A model generated the notes under the pieces. The model did not search any database. It had not been told where the DNA came from and saw only the letters and a list, made by a program, of their open reading frames with translations. A program made the translations under genes and the position numbers. This document shows positions 53,964 to 62,523 of a stretch of DNA of 64,000 bases, piece after piece; the first letter of the stretch is position 1, and each line of letters opens with the position of its first letter. Origin of the DNA: Sunxiuqinia dokdonensis (lineage in GTDB: Bacteria; Bacteroidota; Bacteroidia; Bacteroidales; Prolixibacteraceae); contig NZ_LGIA01000182.1 in NCBI RefSeq assembly GCF_001270965.1, forward strand, positions 1 through 64,000, given 5' to 3'.

Positions 53964-54761
53964 ATGAAAAAAAGTAAAATCCTGCTGTTTTTGTTTTTGA
54001 CACCGCTTGTACTGACCGCCCAAATTGATACACTTCGATTAAACCAGGCTTTTATCAGAAAAGGTTGGGGCGATACCAAAACCTTATTTACTGCGCCAGC
54101 CCACTGGGACGGACGCGACTGGGCAACTTTTGGTGTGGTTTCGGCATCGGTAGCCGCCCTGTTTTTGGTTGATGACCCGGTAAACGAAGCCTTTCAGAAT
54201 TGGAATGAACATGCCGGACGTTCAGGTGAGCGTCTATCGGCCAACTTTTTGGAGCCTTGGGGTGCCGAATATTCGCTGGCTGTAATGGGTGGTTTAATGG
54301 GCTACGGGCTGCTGGCAAAGGATGGCAAAAGCCAGTCGACCGCTTTGCTGGCCGGCGAAAGCTTCGTGTTGGCCGCGCTGTTTCTGCAAATTCCCAAGCG
54401 CCTGATTGGCCGGGCACGACCAAATGCCACAGACGATCCGTTTCAGTTCAATGGCCCATTTCAAGGGTCGGCTTTGCCATCGGGGCATACCACAGCGGTT
54501 TTTGCGGTCGCTTCAGTTATCGCCAACCAATATTCAAACAAACCGGCAATTCCGATTCTATCCTATACCATTGCCTCGGCGGCTGGCTTATCACGCATTT
54601 ACGACAACCGACACTGGTTGAGCGACGTGGTTGGTGGCGCTGCACTGGGTATTGCCGTTGGTAACTTGGTGAGTGGCAAACACAACGAGACAAAGCGGAT
54701 TGCTGTCGTTCCTTTTTCGTCGGGCCGAATACAAGGCCTGCGCCTGGCTTATACCTTATAA
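53964..54761 (+). CDS. PAP2-family phosphatase
   Basis: About 265 aa with a signal (MKKSKILLFLFLTPLVLTAQ), so the start at 53964 is preferred over 53907. Phosphatase motifs: KRLIGRARPN (C1), PSGHTTAVFAVASV (C2) and SRIYDNRHWLSDVVGG (C3). Several hydrophobic segments. Acts on phospholipid or undecaprenyl-type pyrophosphates on the outer side of the membrane; exact substrate unknown. Confidence 0.88.
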   Translation: MKKSKILLFLFLTPLVLTAQIDTLRLNQAFIRKGWGDTKTLFTAPAHWDGRDWATFGVVSASVAALFLVDDPVNEAFQNWNEHAGRSGERLSANFLEPWGAEYSLAVMGGLMGYGLLAKDGKSQSTALLAGESFVLAALFLQIPKRLIGRARPNATDDPFQFNGPFQGSALPSGHTTAVFAVASVIANQYSNKPAIPILSYTIASAAGLSRIYDNRHWLSDVVGGAALGIAVGNLVSGKHNETKRIAVVPFSSGRIQGLRLAYTL

Positions 54762-54832
54762 CAGAAAATAGAAAACGCTTGAAAAAAATAATTACTTTTA
54801 GCCAGTTCAAATAAAAAAACAGCGTAGGACTT

Positions 54833-55984
54833 ATGAAAAAATGGGGATCTCTTATTCTAGTTATTTTTCTGCTTGGTGCCTGCTCATCAGGGAAAAAAGC
54901 ATTGGATCGCGGCGATTATATTGAAGCCATGGAGAAAGCGGTAAATCGCCTAAGCAGCGACCCAAACAACAAAAAAGCCAAACAAGTGGTTAGTGATGGT
55001 TACGCAGTAGCGATGGATTATTATCAGGAAGAAATTGATCTTATCCTGAGTGGAAATGACGCTTTTAAGTGGGGAAAAACGCTCAACATCATGAACCGGG
55101 TGAACCACCTGAGCAACCTGATCCGGCGGGTTCCGGCTGCACGCAGCCTGGTGCCATCGCCCAAAATGTATGCAGCCGAACTCAGCGAAGCAACCGAACG
55201 GGCTGCTGAAGAGCGCTACCAAGCCGGCCTGATCAGCCTGTCGCGTCCAAGCCGCGAAGATGCCAAAGACGCCTACTACCATTTTTCACAGGCCGATAAG
55301 CTGATTCCCTCATACAAAGATGTCTTGGAGAAAATGTTTGATGCCAAACAACGTGCAACCATTCATGTTATTCTCGAATCTGTTGCCTTGCCCCTGAAGC
55401 GCTATGAATTATCTTCCGAATTCTTTTACGAGCAAGTGATTAATCGAATGAAACAACGATTCCCAAGCTCTGGATTTGTGGCCTTCTACACTCCCGAAGA
55501 AGCTGAGAATCGACAAATCCAATATCCCGACATGGTCGTTCGAATGGAGTTTTACGACTTTTTTGTCGGACAGCCTCAGCACTTCGAAAAAGAGGAAAAC
55601 CTTGATCGCCTGGTAGAGCGTGAAGTGGAAGTGAAGGTAAGCCGCGACTCTACGCGCATTGAAAAACGCCAGGAACGACTGAAAGGCAAAATCAAAATCA
55701 TAACAGACGAAGTGGCATCACAGGGACTGCTGAACGTAAAAATTGAAGAATTTGAAACCCAAAAACTGATTTTGAGCGAAGAAATCCCCGGTGAGTTTTT
55801 GTGGCGGAATCAGTATGGCATTTTTGTTGGCGACGAAGGCGTATTAACTGAGCAGCAAGTTCGAATCATCAATAACAAAGCGGTTCCGCCTCCGGGACCG
55901 CAGGATTTGTTTGTCGAATTTACCCGGCCAATCTATGCCCGCTTAACCGATCGTTTAAGTCAGTATTTCAACAAGTACAACTGA
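54833..55984 (+). CDS. TPR-like lipoprotein of unknown function (383 aa)
   Basis: Signal with lipobox (FLLGACSSG). N-terminal helical repeats (ALDRGDYIEAMEKAVNRLSS; GLISLSRPSREDAKDAYYHF), then a beta-rich domain with FYEQVINRMKQRFPSSGFVA and many charged residues (LVEREVEVKVSRDSTRIEKR), ending with LTDRLSQYFNKYN. No family I can name. Probably outer-membrane or periplasmic. Confidence 0.7.
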   Translation: MKKWGSLILVIFLLGACSSGKKALDRGDYIEAMEKAVNRLSSDPNNKKAKQVVSDGYAVAMDYYQEEIDLILSGNDAFKWGKTLNIMNRVNHLSNLIRRVPAARSLVPSPKMYAAELSEATERAAEERYQAGLISLSRPSREDAKDAYYHFSQADKLIPSYKDVLEKMFDAKQRATIHVILESVALPLKRYELSSEFFYEQVINRMKQRFPSSGFVAFYTPEEAENRQIQYPDMVVRMEFYDFFVGQPQHFEKEENLDRLVEREVEVKVSRDSTRIEKRQERLKGKIKIITDEVASQGLLNVKIEEFETQKLILSEEIPGEFLWRNQYGIFVGDEGVLTEQQVRIINNKAVPPPGPQDLFVEFTRPIYARLTDRLSQYFNKYN

Positions 55985-56012
55985 TTTAATAAGTAAGTTT
56001 GGATGCAGGCCG

Positions 56013-57125
56013 CTATTCGAATGTGAAATCGACCACCATAATCTCCGATTTTCCGGCGGTTTTTACTGGTGGGCCCCACAAACGCAAGCCGCTTGTAACA
56101 AAAAAGTGCGTATTGCCAATCTGCTTATAGCCCCAGCTCAGCTCATACATTTGCCGAATAATCAAGTTGATGGGAAAAAGCTGACCGTTGTGCGTATGTC
56201 CCGAAAATTGCGCATCCACCGAGGTTTGGCTCACTTCCTGCAACTGCGTAGGACGATGATCCAAAAAAATAATGGGCAAATCGGGCGTAATTGTTTCCAT
56301 AATTTCACCAACAGCTTTACGGCTTTTCAGGCGCTCGTCGTACCTGCCACCGATATAAAACGAACGGTCAATATCAACGATCGTATCGTACAACATCGTG
56401 ATGCCGGCTTTCTGAAAAAAAGTGCTGAACTCCTGGCCGCCATAAAACTCATGATTACCAACAACTCCGAATGACCCGTATTTTGACTGAATCCTTCTAA
56501 AGGCATTTTCAATCTCAATGGTCGTTTCATTTTCACTGTCGCCCTCCACAATATCCCCTCCAAACAACACAATGTCAGGCTTCGTCGCATTCAACTGGTC
56601 CACAAAATGTTCGATGTACCGGAGTTTGGTACTTTCAAGCATATGAATATCAGCAACAAATGCTACCCGAAGTTTCTCAATTTTCGAATCCTTCTTCGGA
56701 ACACCAATTTGGTAATTTGAAACCCGAATGGTATTCAGGTTGATGACACCACCCACAACCACTAAAACCGAAAGCAAGAGGATTGTCGAAAAGGTAAAAA
56801 ACCGAAATCGGAAACGCTTTCTTTTTTCGCTCGAAAGAAATTTTAAAAATAGGTTGGCCAATAATACCAGATCGAAAAGAAGAACGAACAGAAACAGATA
56901 CAAATAAAAGGGTAGCAAATAACCGGCAATGCCTGATATGATTTGAGCCGTAAGATTCTGGCCATCATCACCCAGATTCCGTGAAAGTGGGTAAACTGCA
57001 AAAAATACCAGGTAAATAATCGTGTACCACAATTTGTATCCTTTGCTAATAAATAATTGATTTATCCTGGCAAAAACGTAAATATTCGGAAACACATAAG
57101 CGAGCGTAAGATAGAGATGAAACAT
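56013..57125 (-). CDS. Membrane-anchored metallophosphoesterase
   Basis: A 370-aa protein with about four N-terminal membrane segments and a calcineurin-like domain. Metal and catalytic motifs: FVADIHMLES, FGGDIVEGD, VGNHEFY, FLDHRP and GHTHNGQLFP. This is the YkuE/YaeI type that acts on phospholipid or nucleotide phosphoesters near the membrane. Precise substrate unknown. Confidence 0.88.
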   Translation of the reverse strand: MFHLYLTLAYVFPNIYVFARINQLFISKGYKLWYTIIYLVFFAVYPLSRNLGDDGQNLTAQIISGIAGYLLPFYLYLFLFVLLFDLVLLANLFLKFLSSEKRKRFRFRFFTFSTILLLSVLVVVGGVINLNTIRVSNYQIGVPKKDSKIEKLRVAFVADIHMLESTKLRYIEHFVDQLNATKPDIVLFGGDIVEGDSENETTIEIENAFRRIQSKYGSFGVVGNHEFYGGQEFSTFFQKAGITMLYDTIVDIDRSFYIGGRYDERLKSRKAVGEIMETITPDLPIIFLDHRPTQLQEVSQTSVDAQFSGHTHNGQLFPINLIIRQMYELSWGYKQIGNTHFFVTSGLRLWGPPVKTAGKSEIMVVDFTFE

Positions 57126-57429
57126 CGGCTAGATTTCAAAAATTAAATGCGATGAAGATATAAAATTCCGGCCAACTAAAACAAATGCCCGATTATGAAC
57201 CTCTTAAACAGATGAAACCAGAAGATCTCACACCAAATAACTTGATAAAAAAATCGGCGTCCGGGATTTTTCGGCCAAAATCATTGGATAGCTGAAAAAA
57301 ACACGGTTATTTTATTCTTCGGAAAAACAGAAGTGACTTTTACTTTTGAGAATTGTGCCCAAAATTCGTGGCCACAACTTCCGATCATTCCAAGCGAAAA
57401 ATTGTTTATTGTTAGAAATATTACAGCAC

Positions 57430-58884
57430 ATGAATAAACTTGATAAACTTCAGCCTCAACCTTTGTGGAACTATTTTGAAGCCATTTGTCAGGTTCCACG
57501 CCCATCGAAAAAAGAAGATAAAATCCGTGCCTTCCTGCTCGATTTTGCGGCTCAAAATGGGTTGAAGTCAAAAACAGACACCATTGGCAATGTGCTGATT
57601 TGCAAACCGGCAACAACAGGAAAAGAAAACACACCGACTGTTGTGCTTCAGTCGCATATGGATATGGTTTGTGAAAAAAACAGCGACAAAACATTCAATT
57701 TTGATACCGATGCCATTGTACCGGTCGTGGATGGCGAATGGGTGAAAGCCGATGGAACAACCTTGGGCGCCGATGATGGCATTGGCATAGCAGCCCAAAT
57801 GGCCATTCTGGCAGCAAAAAACATCGCCCACGGCCCCATTGAATGCCTGATTACGGTGGATGAAGAAACCGGATTGAGCGGCGCTTTTGCTTTGGAAACT
57901 GATTTTTTGAGCGGGAAAATACTCATCAATCTCGATTCGGAAGATGATGGCGAATTGTTTATTGGTTGTGCCGGTGGAATTGACACTTTGGGAACACTAA
58001 CCATTGATAAAGAGAAAACACCGGGAAAATCGTTTGCCATGAAAATTATGGTGAAAGGATTAATGGGCGGCCATTCGGGTGATGATATCCACAAAGGGCG
58101 CGGAAACGCCATCAAAATTCTGACCCGTTTCCTGTGGCAGGCCATTCGGAAGTATGGCGTTCGTATTGCTGGTTTCGATGGCGGGAACCTGCGCAACGCC
58201 ATCGCTCGCGAAGCAAGCGCTACCGTAATTGTACCAAGTGTTCAAAAGGAGCAGTTGGTCGCCGAAATCAACATGTTTTCGGCCGATGTTGAATTTGAGT
58301 ACGAACGCACCGAGCCCAACCTGGTAGTCGATCAAAGCTCAACCCGTGTGCCTGAAAAGGTACTGACCCAAGCCAGCCAGGAAAACCTACTGAACCTGCT
58401 TTATGCCTGTCCTCATGGTGTTTTGGAAATGAGCACCCGCATGAAAGATATGGTTGAAACTTCAACCAACCTGGCTTCGGTTAAATTTATCGATTCAAAT
58501 AACCTGCTCATCACCACCAGCCAGCGTAGCGAAATTGAAAGCCGTAAATACTATGCCGCCGAGATGGTTCGCTCGGTTTTTGAAATGGCTGGTGCCGAAG
58601 TCAAACATTCCGATGGCTACCCGGGTTGGACTCCTGACCCATCCTCCCCAATTCTCAAAATTGCTGTCGACTCGTATGTCCGGCTGTTTGGTGAAAAACC
58701 AACTGTTCGCTCTATTCATGCCGGACTTGAGTGCGGGCTCTTTCTTGAAAAGTATCCTGAACTGGACATGGTGTCCATCGGACCAACCATTCTGGGAGCT
58801 CATTCGCCCGACGAACGAATCAATATTCCAACCGCAGACAAGTTTTGGAAGCATTTGGTTGACATATTGGAAAACATTTCATAA
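57430..58884 (+). CDS. pepD: Aminoacyl-histidine dipeptidase (peptidase D)
   Basis: About 484 aa, M20 family. Start at ATG 57430 (MNKLDKLQPQPLWNYFEAIC); an upstream extension of 28 codons is not family-like. Zinc ligands: His in LQSHMDMVCEK, Asp in TLGADDGIGIAA, Glu in TVDEETGLSGAFAL and His near the C-terminus in SIHAGLECGLF. Degrades dipeptides such as carnosine-like X-His in the cytoplasm. Confidence 0.93.
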   Translation: MNKLDKLQPQPLWNYFEAICQVPRPSKKEDKIRAFLLDFAAQNGLKSKTDTIGNVLICKPATTGKENTPTVVLQSHMDMVCEKNSDKTFNFDTDAIVPVVDGEWVKADGTTLGADDGIGIAAQMAILAAKNIAHGPIECLITVDEETGLSGAFALETDFLSGKILINLDSEDDGELFIGCAGGIDTLGTLTIDKEKTPGKSFAMKIMVKGLMGGHSGDDIHKGRGNAIKILTRFLWQAIRKYGVRIAGFDGGNLRNAIAREASATVIVPSVQKEQLVAEINMFSADVEFEYERTEPNLVVDQSSTRVPEKVLTQASQENLLNLLYACPHGVLEMSTRMKDMVETSTNLASVKFIDSNNLLITTSQRSEIESRKYYAAEMVRSVFEMAGAEVKHSDGYPGWTPDPSSPILKIAVDSYVRLFGEKPTVRSIHAGLECGLFLEKYPELDMVSIGPTILGAHSPDERINIPTADKFWKHLVDILENIS

Positions 58885-58999
58885 ATATTACTGTTTCATA
58901 TCGATTTTCTCCAAATTTCTATTCAGCTGTTCTCGTTAACGTTATGAAAATAAGACTTTTTAGTCTGATTCTAAATTAGTTGTCTTGTAACCTCTGTCA

Positions 59000-59030
59000 T
59001 TTGCCGGATTACAAATTGTTTTTATGTTTG
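59000..59030 (+). promoter_or_regulatory. Promoter of the YceI operon: TTTG-N19-TATGTTTG
   Basis: TTTG at 59000-59003, 19 bases, then TATGTTTG at 59023-59030: a full match to the consensus, 34 bases before ATG 59065. Upstream lie AGACT-TTTT-AGTCT (58953-58966) and CTAAATTAG (58971-58979), short dyads that could be a regulator site for the Rrf2 gene at the end of this operon. Confidence 0.75.
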
Positions 59031-59064
59031 TGCTACTAATTCAGTAGGAAAGGTAGGATAAAAA

Positions 59065-59637
59065 ATGAAAACAATGATTAGAAGTTTAAAAATTCGTGTT
59101 TTAGTAGTGCTTTTGGTTGTTGCCAACTTGGCAGTAACAGCACAAGTTCAGTATAAACTGGATTCAAAAACCAGTTCCATACAAGTACAAGGCACCTCAA
59201 CAATTCATGACTGGGAGATGAATGCGGAAACAGCAAGCAGCACCATCACACTCCAGGAAGATGGATCGCTGGAAAAGTTGAGCTCGGGTAACTTCACAGT
59301 AGATGTGGCATCAATTAAAAGCGACAAAAGCATCATGAACAAGAAGGCCTGGGAGGCTCTGAAGGAAAAGAAATTTCCTCAGATTAAGGCCAAACTGCTT
59401 CACGTTAGCCAAAATGGAAACTCGGGCCATGTACAAATGGAATTGACCATCGCCGGAAAAACCCAAAAAATCACCGATGGTTTCAAGTTCACAAGTACCA
59501 ATGGAACGATAAAAATCGAAGGTATTTTGGATTTAAAAATGACCGATTTTGGCGTTGAGCCGCCCACAGCCATGATGGGAACAATCAAAACAGGAGACGA
59601 AATTAAGGTAGCATATACCTTGGTCTATACCAAGTAA
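59065..59637 (+). CDS. YceI-family exported protein
   Basis: A 190-aa protein with a signal (VLVVLLVVANLAVTAQ) and the YceI barrel: YKLDSKTSSIQVQGTSTIHD, then DLKMTDFGVEPPTAMMGTIK. YceI barrels bind isoprenoid-type lipids. First gene of the operon with the barrel protein, a second YceI-like gene and Rrf2. Confidence 0.88.
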   Translation: MKTMIRSLKIRVLVVLLVVANLAVTAQVQYKLDSKTSSIQVQGTSTIHDWEMNAETASSTITLQEDGSLEKLSSGNFTVDVASIKSDKSIMNKKAWEALKEKKFPQIKAKLLHVSQNGNSGHVQMELTIAGKTQKITDGFKFTSTNGTIKIEGILDLKMTDFGVEPPTAMMGTIKTGDEIKVAYTLVYTK

Positions 59638-59682
59638 TAGTAACGAGAGAGAAGTATTTCAAATTTAATTTAATCATTAATT

Positions 59683-60849
59683 ATGAGAAAGATTACAGTA
59701 GTTATTGCGAGTTTATTGATTGCAATATCAAGTTTTGCCCAGCAATTCGAAGCTGAAAAAATAGATCCCCAGGAATTTTCTGATCTGAAAGTGAAAGTCG
59801 GCGCTGATTTTGCCCTGCAACTTCAATGGCTGGATCACGAGGCTGACGTAGAGTTAATTGACCTTAAAAACAACTTCAATTTACCAACAGCCAACCTAAA
59901 CATTACAGCCGACCTGGCACCCGGCATCCAGTTGTATATCAACAACTACATGTCGTCGCGCCACCACAATGAAGCGTGGGTTGAAGGTGGGTACCTAACC
60001 ATTGACAACCTGCCCTTTTTACCGGCTGCTGATGATTTGATGAAGTACTTGACCATTAAAGCCGGGGTGATGAATCCCAACTATGGCGATGCCCATTTTT
60101 TCCGCAGCAACAATGCCGCCGTTACCAACAACCCATTTGTTGGCAACTGGATTATGGATAACTACACCACCAATCCGGGACTGGAAGTGATGTATCGCAA
60201 CAAAGGCATGCTTGCCGTTGTAGGAACCAATAATGGCCGCATGAACTATGGCCGTGGAAATGACATTGGCGAAGAGCTGGTGTTTCACTGGAAATTGGGC
60301 TACGACACCAACATCAACGAAGACTTACGCGTACGTGCAAGCCTTTCGGGTTACCATGTTGGTGAAGGCCACAGCGGATCGACACTTTGGGATGGTGACC
60401 GTGCAGGCGCCCGCTACTACAATGTGATGCAACTGGCTTCGGCCGAAGGAGACAACTTCCGCTCAGGACGCTGGAGCCCCGGCGGTGGACAAACCGAGAT
60501 GAATAGCTACATGGCCAACCTGTTTGTCCAATTTCACGGACTCGAATTGTTCGGAATCTACGAAAACATGAAAGGTGTGAAAGGCGGAAACGATCAACAT
60601 TTCACTCAAACCGCACTTCAAGCCATTTACAATGTAGGCGATTTCTACTTCGGTACCCGTTTGAACAAAGTATCAAACAATGACGGATCCGAAGTTACCC
60701 GCACCAACATTGGTGGTGGTTGGAGAATGATTGAGTACGTAACCATGAAGCTTGACTATGTGAACCAGGAATATGATGGCCCGGCACACGGAGCCATCGC
60801 TGGTGGAAAATTCAATGGCGTAGTTCTGGAAGCCGCCATTTCGTTCTAA
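59683..60849 (+). CDS. Outer-membrane beta-barrel (porin-like)
   Basis: A 388-aa protein with signal peptide (MRKITVVIASLLIAISSFAQ). Alternating amphipathic strands and many Gly/Asn turns (AGVMNPNYGDAHFFRSNNAA; MNSYMANLFVQFHGLELFGI) end with aromatic Phe, the usual barrel C-terminus (VVLEAAISF). Family not named. Sandwiched between two YceI-like genes, it may carry a hydrophobic substrate or electrons-linked lipid across the outer membrane. Confidence 0.8.
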   Translation: MRKITVVIASLLIAISSFAQQFEAEKIDPQEFSDLKVKVGADFALQLQWLDHEADVELIDLKNNFNLPTANLNITADLAPGIQLYINNYMSSRHHNEAWVEGGYLTIDNLPFLPAADDLMKYLTIKAGVMNPNYGDAHFFRSNNAAVTNNPFVGNWIMDNYTTNPGLEVMYRNKGMLAVVGTNNGRMNYGRGNDIGEELVFHWKLGYDTNINEDLRVRASLSGYHVGEGHSGSTLWDGDRAGARYYNVMQLASAEGDNFRSGRWSPGGGQTEMNSYMANLFVQFHGLELFGIYENMKGVKGGNDQHFTQTALQAIYNVGDFYFGTRLNKVSNNDGSEVTRTNIGGGWRMIEYVTMKLDYVNQEYDGPAHGAIAGGKFNGVVLEAAISF

Positions 60850-60939
60850 AAAATTAGGAATTGAATCAGGCAGTTCTGCAAATGCAGGGCTGCCTTTTCA
60901 TTCTTCCAGAAAAGAACAAAACAGTACACGATTGTAAAA

Positions 60940-61515
60940 ATGAAAACACGATTAACATACCTGGCTGCTTTGCTATGCGTGATTTCTTTACCGGTTGCCG
61001 GACAAATGGCCGCCATGAAAGAAACATTCAGCCGGTATATGTTTGATCAGGTTCACATTGTTGGAAAAACCAATGTGAACGATTTTCATATGCAATACCG
61101 GGAAAGTGGCTTTTGTGAAGTTCCGGCAGATTTCCGGCAAGGAAACTCGATGATTGAAATTGAAATTCCGGCCGATCAGATTCAGGCAGATTCCAAATTA
61201 ATGTTGAAGGACTTTTTGGAATTGATTAATGCCCAAAAATACCCGACCATTACCATCGAGATCAACTCCGATGAAATCACCTTTGAAAAAGCAGGCGAAT
61301 CGGACCTGAAAAATATAGCCATCAGCATGAATGGCATCACCAAACAGTTTCGGAGCCAAACATACGCTGATGCCTGCTTCGGAAACCAATGGTGTCTTTC
61401 CGGCGAATTAAAGATAAAATTGACTGATTTTAATATTCAACCTCCGAGTAAATTTTTAGGACTGGTCAAGGTTCAGGATGAAATATTTATTAATTTTAGG
61501 ATTTTATTTTCATAA
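60940..61515 (+). CDS. Second YceI-like exported protein
   Basis: A 191-aa protein with a signal (LAALLCVISLPVAG) and a divergent YceI-like fold: VHIVGKTNVNDFHMQYRESG, DSKLMLKDFLELINAQKYPT and LKIKLTDFNIQPPSKFLGLV. Three Cys (two in DACFGNQWC) set it apart from the first copy. Same operon, 90 bases after the barrel gene. Confidence 0.78.
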   Translation: MKTRLTYLAALLCVISLPVAGQMAAMKETFSRYMFDQVHIVGKTNVNDFHMQYRESGFCEVPADFRQGNSMIEIEIPADQIQADSKLMLKDFLELINAQKYPTITIEINSDEITFEKAGESDLKNIAISMNGITKQFRSQTYADACFGNQWCLSGELKIKLTDFNIQPPSKFLGLVKVQDEIFINFRILFS

Positions 61516-61535
61516 AAAACCAAAAAGATCGACTC

Positions 61536-61955
61536 TTGAAATTTAGTACCAAAACCCGGTATGGAATTCGTGCTATGCTTGAAATCGCCAAGGACGAATC
61601 GCAAAATGGTGTATTCCAAAAGGACATTGCCCTTAACCAGGATTTGTCAGTCAAATACCTTGACCAAATCATATGTGGCCTGAAAACGGCTGGTTTAATT
61701 ATCAACTTAAGGGGCAAGAAAAGCGGCTACATTTTAACGCGTCCGCCAGCCGAAATCACCATGCTGGATATTCACAACGCTTTTGAGCCGGGCATCTGTG
61801 TGATTGACTGTATGGCCACCGGGTTTGTCTGCGATCGCAAGGGGATTTGCCAGGTGAAAGGATTTTGGGAGAATTTGAATACAATGATTGTTGACTATTT
61901 CAAAAGTGTCACATTACAAGATCTTAGAGACAATAAAGTTCTGCTGGACCATTGA
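61536..61955 (+). CDS. Rrf2-family Fe-S regulator (second copy)
   Basis: A 139-aa Rrf2 protein: winged helix (MKFSTKTRYGIRAMLEIAKD; SVKYLDQIICGLKTAGLIIN; LRGKKSGYIL) and four Cys in GICVIDCMATGFVCDRKGIC. TTG at 61536 is the only start that gives the family N-terminus. It lies 20 bases after the second YceI gene and probably senses redox or Fe-S status to control that operon. Confidence 0.88.
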   Translation: MKFSTKTRYGIRAMLEIAKDESQNGVFQKDIALNQDLSVKYLDQIICGLKTAGLIINLRGKKSGYILTRPPAEITMLDIHNAFEPGICVIDCMATGFVCDRKGICQVKGFWENLNTMIVDYFKSVTLQDLRDNKVLLDH

Positions 61956-61962
61956 ACCAAGT

Positions 61963-62334
61963 TTAGCCGTACAAATTAAGCCATTTGATGGCAGATTTTT
62001 TTTCTGAGAAAATTTCAGTTTTCATTTTCATCGTCGTAAGCTTATCCTTTAGCAACATGGCCAACGCAATTCCTTTGGGCGAATCGCTCACATAAGCCAT
62101 GCGTATATCTTCAAATTTTGACAGATGCTTTTTTAGCTGATCTGCAAGGGCATCCAGCTCGACCGGATTCATACCGGGTGTTGCCCCTCGGTGGTCGTGC
62201 AGGATTTTTATTCTGTCCGGGAGCTCCATCTCACCAAGAACCCGAAAGTACTCCTGAAAACCTTCAAAATCGGTTTCTCCATAGAAACAGGCTTGGATAA
62301 TACCCATCTCTTCCTTCACCTCAAATTTTTTCAT
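61963..62334 (-). CDS. STAS/SpoIIAA-like protein
   Basis: About 123 aa beginning MKKFEVKEEMGIIQACFYGE (an upstream start at 62367 would add 11 residues). An alpha/beta sequence without signal or membrane segment: YFRVLGEMELPDRIKILHDH, VELDALADQLKKHLSKFEDI, and RMAYVSDSPKGIALAMLLKD. It resembles the SpoIIAA-like group that binds lipid or membranes; function uncertain. Confidence 0.65.
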   Translation of the reverse strand: MKKFEVKEEMGIIQACFYGETDFEGFQEYFRVLGEMELPDRIKILHDHRGATPGMNPVELDALADQLKKHLSKFEDIRMAYVSDSPKGIALAMLLKDKLTTMKMKTEIFSEKKSAIKWLNLYG

Positions 62335-62489
62335 CTTAAGCGCACAATTAAAGCGCAAAACTATCAAATTTTATTCAATTTAAGTAGTTCACTTCTATTT
62401 TCAACATAGCAAAACCATCGATATTCGGGAGGTCTGCTGAAAGTTTAAAAATACCCCGTCGCACGAGAATAACGGCACAGATTTGTGCA

Positions 62490-62497
62490 TACCTTTG
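62490..62497 (+). promoter_or_regulatory. -7 box (TACCTTTG) of the SulP gene
   Basis: TACCTTTG followed by CGCC, 27 bases before ATG 62524. No TTTG at ideal spacing, so the -33 part is weak. Confidence 0.6.
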
Positions 62498-62523
62498 CGC
62501 CTTCAATTTCAAGCAATCATTTT

